From Avena insularis (Eukaryota > Streptophyta > Magnoliopsida > Poales > Poaceae): DNA of 64,000 bases. Made by a program: the position numbers and the translations under genes. A model generated the notes under the pieces. That model made no database searches, had not been told where the DNA came from, and worked only from the letters and a program-made list of their open reading frames with translations. The stretch covers positions 233,642,292 through 233,706,291 of the forward strand of contig CM042687.1 of assembly GCA_023614405.1 (NCBI GenBank), in the 5' to 3' direction. Positions 57,701-64,000 of the stretch are shown in pieces. The first letter of the stretch is position 1. Every line of letters starts with the position of its first letter.

Positions 57701-58819
57701 TCTAGAACACGCGACGCTCTGCGCGGCAAAGGCGGCGTCTTCGACGGCGAGCTGTGGCTGTGCGTCACGGGGCGGCGAACGGGGATGTATGGCGGTCTCC
57801 TGGGTCGGTGGCGATCGTGTATGCACGCGGCGAGGGCGGCGCGCGGTCTGTGGGCTTCGATCGAGGGTGGCGCTCTGGCGCATGCTCGGCACGGTTGGCA
57901 GAGGCACGGGCGCGGCGTTCCTGGGTGCTCTAGTCGGTGTCTTCGAGGCAGGACTGGTCGAGAGGGGGAGGTGAGGCATGGGTGATCTCCCAGACAAGGT
58001 TGGCATGGCTAGTTTCTCTCCTAGCTTGCTATCTTCACTGGGGTGGCAAGGGTGGATTCGGCTGTTCACCATTGATGGTTTTGGAAAGCTCACAGTGGTG
58101 CTAGTGCTTGGTTAATCTTGCTAGATGATCTAATGAGCTGGTTGTGAGCTAGATAGGGAACCAGTTAGGCTCAAAACACTGCACACTATAATGTTTTGAT
58201 TTTGTTTGATTTGTGTCTACCAAGTGTTTGATGAAATGGCCGCATGAATTCAAGTTTTGAATTTTGAAAAGATTTTTGGTGTGTGTGCTAGGTTGGTGCT
58301 GGTGAGTATGCAGATGCTTGGGTTTTGAAAGTTGAGCTTGTTTGAGTGGTTTTTGAAAAAGTGGGATCTTCCCATATGATAAAGATTCAATTTTGAATTG
58401 TCATTTAAACTATGCATTTGAAAGTTTCTGGATGATCATAAAGTGGGCCTTGATACTTTGTGATGAGTACAATCAAGGGGTGCAAAGATCCAGAAAAGAT
58501 TCTGTTAGTTTCTGAAAGTTTGAGACAGCCAAAGTAGGCATGGGAGTTAAATTGGTCAAAATGACCATTCCTTTATTTTATTTGTTTTGATTTACTTGTC
58601 TTTGGGAAAAGTGTGGGAAATGTTTTAGATGATGTTTATTTCACCTAAGAATTATTTTACAAGCAAGGAAACATACCAACAAGGTGGTTCAAAAGAATTT
58701 CAATTTCAATGCCTACTCACATGCATGCATTCATAATTTTATTTAGAAAAGTTTTTGTTAACCCTAATTTGGTTGCTTAGAGTTTGATGATCCAAGTTCA
58801 ATGATTTTGGGATGTTAAA
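54719..58819 (-). repeat. Element B 5' LTR
   Basis: Plus-strand start TGTCATCACCCGG at 54719; the outer end reads GATGTTAAA in place of GATGTTACA, so the terminal CA is mutated. It is collinear with 44807-48903. Confidence 0.92.
57542..57551 (-). promoter_or_regulatory. TATA box, element B 5' LTR
   Basis: Minus-strand CTATAAATAG, in the LTR that would drive the genomic transcript. Start expected about 30 bases further on, near 57,515. Confidence 0.65.
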
Positions 58820-58854
58820 ATAGCACCCGATACTTTCTAAAGAGCCGCCTGCTT

Positions 58855-60151
58855 CTAGTAACTACTACGCTCATCATACATGCCTGATGTCCAACCGTGA
58901 TGACATGACGTTGGTCGCACAGTTTGTGGAACAAATGGCCTTCCAGAAGGAACATACTTAGTATCTGAAGTGTCAGGACTTGAGTCATTACTCAAACTGA
59001 GCACATTGACTCCCTCCAGCTCAGCTGAAAAGTCTTTAGAAACATATTCAACATTATCACCCACTTGCATCTCCTGAGCTTCATTCCTTGAGTCGTCAAC
59101 AGAATACTCAGATCATGTTGCTCCCCAGGTGCTCTGTTGGGCAAGATAGTTAAACACCAGATAATGTATATTCCCTGGGTTTTGAGAAGGTGTTGATGCT
59201 TCAAACACTCTCTCCTCTGGATCTTCTTCTTCATCCTGATTATCTATGAATATGGTATTTCTACTCCCGTTACTAAGGTTAATTCTTGTACCCATCCCAC
59301 TAGATTGTCCAACATTTCTGTCAGAACTATCTATGGACATCTGGAATTCATGGGATACTTCGGATGATCCCATTCTCCACCCATCAGAATTCTCAATAGT
59401 AAGTTCTGAATCAGAACCTTCCTCTGAACCCTGCGGTACTGCATACCTCATATCTAAAGTAGGATCATATATAGGTTCAGGCCTTGGTGAATAAGGATAT
59501 GGTGTAAAAGATTCAGGATCTATGGGTATATCCTTAAAGTTGGGTTTTGTACTACTACTTGCTTCCTTCTCCAACTGAAATGCTAACTGCTTCCTCCTTT
59601 CAGGATCCGTTAGATCCTCTAACATGTCATTTTTATCTTCGACAATAACTTGATGTGTCTTATAAAAAGACGCAACAAGTGTTCGGTATCTATCCATAAA
59701 CTTGGAAGCTAACTTAGGATACTTCTTAACCAAAGTAAGATGATCCGGTACAGGCTCCGAGTCTATAGAATCATGAGGTATCATAGAAATTGTGTTACCT
59801 TCTAACTCCTTGGCTTTATGCTCCCAGATATTAGCTATCTCCTCCACAACAGCAACATGATATGATGCTAAGTGACTTCTACCTTCACCTATAGGCAGAT
59901 CGTGATATAATCCAAGCTCCTCCGGGAGTTGGATACTCACACGATAATTGGATAACATCCGGCCCATCATAATAGGTTATGGTGTTCACTGGAATTCTAG
60001 TTGGACAACTAAAAATCTTTAAAAGTTGACGAAGTTGGTCCGTGAATGATCCTTGGTAATCATCGAGAGTCTCCTCTTTCCTTACCAAAGTCTGTTTTAC
60101 AAACTTTGGTGCCATACTCTGTATGTCAAAAATATTTTTGTTAGTAACCAA
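58855..60151 (-). pseudogene. Extra ORF upstream of gag, element A
   Basis: Reading starts near 60,115-60,151 (a Met at 60151 and another at MAPKFVKQTLVRKE). A frameshift near 59,955 leads into a 285-codon open frame (59113-59970) with PEELGLYHDLPIGEGRSHL, VVEEIANIWEHKAKELEG, a central charged region, a Pro/Tyr-rich segment (ESFTPYPYSPRPEP) and an acidic stretch (DNQDEEEDPEERVFE). After 59113 another frame continues to about 58855, close to where element B cuts in. No known domain is evident. It occupies the same place as the extra ORF of element B but I see no clear sequence similarity between them. Function unknown. Confidence 0.6.
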
Positions 60152-60312
60152 TAATATATTGCATCATAACAAAGAATTATCGCACTAAAACATATAACTG
60201 AATATTCTCATTTGAATACCCATTATATTTCTTTTAGAGAATTCTTTATCGTTGCTACACTCCTACAGGTAATACCCTTTACTAGGTTTCCAACCTAAGG
60301 TCAAAGCAATTT

Positions 60313-60324
60313 GCTCTGATACCA
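60313..60324 (-). other. Element A primer binding site
   Basis: On the minus strand it reads TGGTATCAGAGC, seven bases from the 5' LTR start at 60332. Confidence 0.88.
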
Positions 60325-60331
60325 ATTGCGA

Positions 60332-63300
60332 TGACCCAGCATACCACTGCATGTGTAGTACACTATAGTCGTTGACATGACATCCACAGAACACCGTTCT
60401 ATAAATATCACATCCCTCAGAGTGGTACAACAGAAACATTGTGGATCCATATTACAAACATACACACATTATTATTATTACAATACAAGAAGTTCAAGAC
60501 TTCCAAACGTTTCGACTTACAAACCAAAATATTAGTGTTTCAGCGGAAGTTTCAAAGTGAAAACTTAAACTCCAAATTGATCTCAACAACTTATTGCTAT
60601 ATATTGTTCATGTTGCTCGGCTCAAGTGGCTCCTAGAACTATAGTAATTATTCTGACTCTTGGTACTCTCCTCCATAGACGATATCATAGTCCTCCCCTT
60701 CTACGGCTCCATACAAATTGGGTTCTTCATAAAAGACCTCTTCTTGGCTCTCAGTTGCATACATTGGAGTATGTTCGGGATCCTCAGAGTCTAAGAAAGG
60801 GATCAAAGGAAAGGGTGAGTAACAACGTTACCTAGCAAGTTCATTACATGCAAGGTGGGAAGTTTGATGCTCTATCTACCACCTAGGACTATAAGTCCTC
60901 GGCACTATGCAATTTTCTTGTAAATCTTTCTTCAAAGATTGATTTTATTATGAAAATATATGACCATCAGCCTTCACAGGTTGACCAGAATTTTCATGGA
61001 GTTCCTTTCCTGCCGTGTTCGTATCTCCTTCCCGGAACAGGGAGTAACAAGTTACAGTTCTTACACTCTGCAGAGGTGCGTTACTTTACCCATGAGACAT
61101 CAACTTCCTTATTGCACAACCGGGCGTACTTTCACATCCACAATTCCATAATGTGGGGCCTAGTAGTTGGTCCAAGCAAATCAGTGCCCTCTCCGCGACC
61201 TCATATGTCTGCACAATCCTTAGGGGATGGCTCACCTCTGTTAAGCTCCCTTTCGGGCAGGCTAATATCCTTAGGGAGTAACACCATTCATAGATAATCT
61301 AGACAACAAAAGTGTGTTGCGTAAGGGTGCCCACCCATATGTTGGATCCGCACAAGGAATCACAACGTCACTTTAAGGTCGTCTTGCCTCCATATGAGAG
61401 GAAAAGGATACAGCTGACTTCTCCGTCCCATTCCAAATCTCATGGTTAACGCGTAATATACGATGCTAGAATCACTGATGTCATGGGTTATTACTCCCTA
61501 ATTTAACATTATTGTTGCAGATAGAAACCTAAGTTCTATTGCTTCATTATATCATCACTTAGGATGATATCTAAGTTTTATTTATTTTGAGAAAATAATA
61601 TTTTTTTTATCTGGAATATAGATGATAACACACAATTTGCAAATACTTTGATAAAGACTCTTCAAAGGACATGAGCAAGTGCTGAACTTGCCTTGTGATT
61701 GGAAGGTAGTGAAGTCGGATGCTTGCACTGGACCTTGAGCTTCTATGTCTATAAAACATCATTATTGCCCGGTAAGGACAATATTTAAATAAGCAAAATG
61801 ATTATGCAAAGTAATGTAATGCATTATTTATTTTTGTGTGTATTCTTGCCATTATTTAAATTACAAAAAATATTTTTAGTAGTAAAGAATTTATAAATAT
61901 TAATTATTAATATTTATTAAAAATTGTATTCATTTAGTTTATTTTATTTTATTTGAATTTTATTTGTTTAATAATTCCTTTAAGAATTATCATTTAAATA
62001 CAAGAATGACATTAAATATTTATTTAGTATTTTTATAAAATACTAAAATATTAATATATAATAAAAGTGATTTTTATTTATTTTTATCATCTTTCATTAA
62101 TTTTATAAAATTCCATAAGTAATATATATATTATAAAATTCTTGATAAAAATTATATGCCTACAAATTTATTTCTTAATTTATTTAGATATATTGGATTA
62201 TTGTGAATCCAAAAATAATTTATTTATAATTTTTGGATTTTTATTTTCTTTTCTAGAATTTATTTAAATTCAGGGGCATTTTGGTCTTTTCTTAATTATT
62301 AAAACTTTCTTTGGGTGATTGGGCTGGCCTTGGTGGGCTTATTGGGCCGTTCTGCCCCAAGTGGGCAGAACCAAAAAGGCTCCCCGAAGGGTTGGCCCTC
62401 TCAGCCCACTCCCCTGCCCATCTCTCTTGTCCCCTTCTCTCCTTCTTCTCTCTCGACCCCGTGGTCGCCGATACCACTGCCGGCCGATCCACGCTGCCAT
62501 GGTCCTCCCCGGCCGCCGCCGTGATGCATGGTGTGGTTGTTGACCCTGCTCCTCCTTCCAGTCCATCTCGATTTGGACTTGGGGCCCTCGTGTGGCCAGA
62601 CCGGCTCCGCCCCGAACCCTAGGGTTTTGGGTGGTGCTGGTGCTGCCGCCGTTGCTGCTCCCGTGGTGTTGTGGTGGTGTTGCTCGCCCTCAAGTGTGGC
62701 TGTGGTTGCTGCCTCGGCGTGGTGCGAGTTGCATCGCCCCCTTGGGGTGCTCCCCGTGTCGCCGCCCTCGTCACCTCTGCTTCCTCTTCTCGCCCACAGC
62801 AACAACTTCTAGTAAGTTTGCTTTCTCTTCCCACTCATGCCCTATACTCTACCACTCTGCCATGTGTGTTTCTAGTGGCTACCCCTGACTAGTGTCCATG
62901 TTCTGATTAGGGTTCATATCCCTCTGTTGATATTATATATAATGATTTGGATCTAGTAGTGATGATCATTGAGCATGATGAATGGTTGTTTGATGTGGAT
63001 TAGTGCTTATAGTTGGCTTTGGTGATGCTAGTGGCTTACCCGACTAATTCCAGTGGTAATTTGATATGATTCAAATGATAGTGCTTCTATGGAATCATTC
63101 CTTGGGAATATTGTTGATCTATGAACTTTCTACTATCAAAATGTTAATACTGACAGTAGTTCTGTTAGTGATTGTTTACTATATCTATAATGGTTGGATC
63201 GTATGATGATCTATGGACTGAATTTAATCATTACATATTAATGATGTTCTGTAAATGTATAGATGAGCTTGATGTTGATTCCTATCATTTGATTCCAAGA

Positions 63301-64000
63301 AAATGATATTTAGTGGCTTCCCCCTTTTTATTGGTGAAAGCTAAGTAATGATTGTGATTGGTTTATTAGGACTTGTCCTTGTGATACCATCATAGGATGG
63401 CACACAAGTAGTTGGGTCCTATTACTGAGCTTAGCTCTGACAGTGCTTGAAATTGGTACTGGCAAAGATAAGATGAAAGCTTCTTTTAATATCTTTGCCT
63501 ATGATGTTGGTCTGAGGCATAGGAACTAGTTTCCTAATTGTTGTCCCTGATAAAAATGTTCCGGTAGTAATACCAGCTGCTAATTCTTGAGTCATAGTTG
63601 GGAAAATAATAGGTGTGCTAATGGTTTTGCATGGATCCATAGGATTTATGGATTCTAAGGTGCTACTCTTTTAAGAGATGTGCCTAGGTTTCATAATCTT
63701 GACTTTGATTATATTGGAGTATAAGATTTGGCTTTTGTATCCAGGATCAGTGATGTTGGTCTGAGATCCTGGTTTTACTTGTATGGTTATCTTGTGGCTA
63801 TGACTTTATTATTCAAAATCTTCTAGGATGGATTCACCTCTCTTGGGTGAATACTGAGAATTTTAATATAAAGCAACACATGAATTCTTGTCTAGCTTAA
63901 ATAGATAGATCATGTGATGGTTTTATATTACTCACCACAACTATTGCGTTGTTGAGGTTGCAACTAGTTGATCTTGTGGCCTGATCTTGCTGGCTTGATC
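60332..64000 (-). repeat. Element A 5' LTR, truncated by the window end
   Basis: Starts TGACCCAGCATACC and is collinear with 34983 onward. Position 64000 corresponds to about 38,720 in the 3' LTR, so roughly 1.3 kb of LTR lies beyond the window. It repeats the GC-rich island and the plus-strand splice-donor-like site (62812). Confidence 0.92.

Larger units (their letters stand above)
44807..58819 (-). mobile_element. Element B: gypsy retrotransposon with chromodomain, nested in element A
   Basis: A complete 14.0-kb element: 3' LTR 44807-48903, 5' LTR 54719-58819, interior 5.8 kb. Flanks are ACAGC (44802-44806) and ATAGC (58820-58824), a target duplication with one change. The outer end of the 5' LTR is mutated (CA to AA). 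Order on the minus strand: LTR, initiator-Met primer site, extra acidic ORF, gag, protease, reverse transcriptase, RNase H, integrase, chromodomain, polypurine tract, LTR. In the first 330 or so aligned LTR bases I count about seven substitutions and one indel, fewer than in A, as nesting requires. All catalytic residues I can check are intact, but frameshifts and TAG stops break the polyprotein. Confidence 0.93.
34983..64000 (-). mobile_element. Element A: gypsy retrotransposon with chromodomain and 5-kb LTRs, split by element B
   Basis: The minus-strand element has its 3' LTR at 34983-40014 and its 5' LTR from 60332 past the window end. Its interior is 40015-44806 plus 58820-60331 (about 6.3 kb) once element B is removed. 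Order on the minus strand: LTR, initiator-Met primer site, extra ORF, gag, protease, reverse transcriptase, RNase H, integrase, chromodomain, polypurine tract, LTR. The integrase-chromodomain order and TGTAACA termini fit chromoviruses of the Tekay/Del type. In about 255 aligned LTR bases I count nine substitutions. Multiple stops and lost catalytic residues make this copy non-functional. The outer right target duplication lies outside the window. Confidence 0.92.

Noticed and set aside
34983..64000. Large direct repeats (5 kb and 4 kb) read at first as a segmental duplication or tandem gene array.
   Set aside because: Primer sites, polypurine tracts and gag-pol order show they are the LTRs of two nested retrotransposons.

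Overview
The window is repeat-only plant nuclear DNA, almost certainly from a Triticeae grass (wheat, barley, rye or Aegilops group). I recognise no cellular gene, tRNA, rRNA or CRISPR array. Nearly every base can be assigned to LTR retrotransposons, their relics, or small DNA transposons. The Triticeae call rests on a Sabrina/WHAM-type Athila element at 13.4-24.0 kb (LTR termini TGATACGTCC...GGGTCATCA, tRNA-Asp-type primer site), on several chromovirus-like elements with 3-5 kb LTRs starting TGTAACA, and on remnants of Tat/Retand-type ORF1 genes ('putative gypsy type transposon' family).

Layout. (1) 1-1,985: part of a minus-strand LTR (element D) inserted in an old Tat/Retand-like element. 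(2) 1,986-4,037 and 24,560-25,770: that old element, split by a nest four levels deep. Element C (+, 4,038-24,559, 3.26 kb LTRs, eroded interior) carries in its 3' LTR element S (-, 13,400-23,953, Athila/Sabrina-like, perfect GGGGG target duplication), and S carries an 825-bp TRIM-like element (-, 15,447-16,271, perfect GCTCC duplication). (3) 25,312-34,982: Tat ORF1 relics. One is split by a 4-kb solo LTR (25,771-29,768, duplication ACGAG) and by a PIF/Harbinger-type DNA element (29,819-31,105, duplication TTA). A 169-bp hAT-type MITE (31,595-31,763, duplication CGTGTGAG) sits in the spacer before the next coding relic, and a second ORF1 paralogue ends at 34,982. (4) 34,983 to the window end: element A (-), a gypsy element with a chromodomain and 5-kb LTRs. 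Its 5' LTR runs out of the window by about 1.3 kb. Element B (-, 44,807-58,819, 4.1-kb LTRs) is inserted between A's upstream extra ORF and A's gag.

Gene content. A and B both encode, on the minus strand, an extra acidic ORF, gag with CCHC knuckles, protease, reverse transcriptase, RNase H, integrase and a C-terminal chromodomain. Both are broken by stops and frameshifts. A has also lost a catalytic Asp in reverse transcriptase and one in integrase. S keeps gag, protease and an Athila-type downstream ORF but has no reverse transcriptase or integrase. C keeps only a fossil reverse transcriptase. None looks autonomous as it stands.

The most unusual signal is on the plus strand of A's LTR, antisense to the element. 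It is a gene-like arrangement of promoter motifs, a GC-rich first exon, a GTAAGT donor and a TTTTGCAG acceptor (37.0-39.4 kb, repeated at 62.3 kb). Boundaries were set by eye from TG...CA ends, primer sites, polypurine tracts and target duplications; family names are recollection, not database hits.
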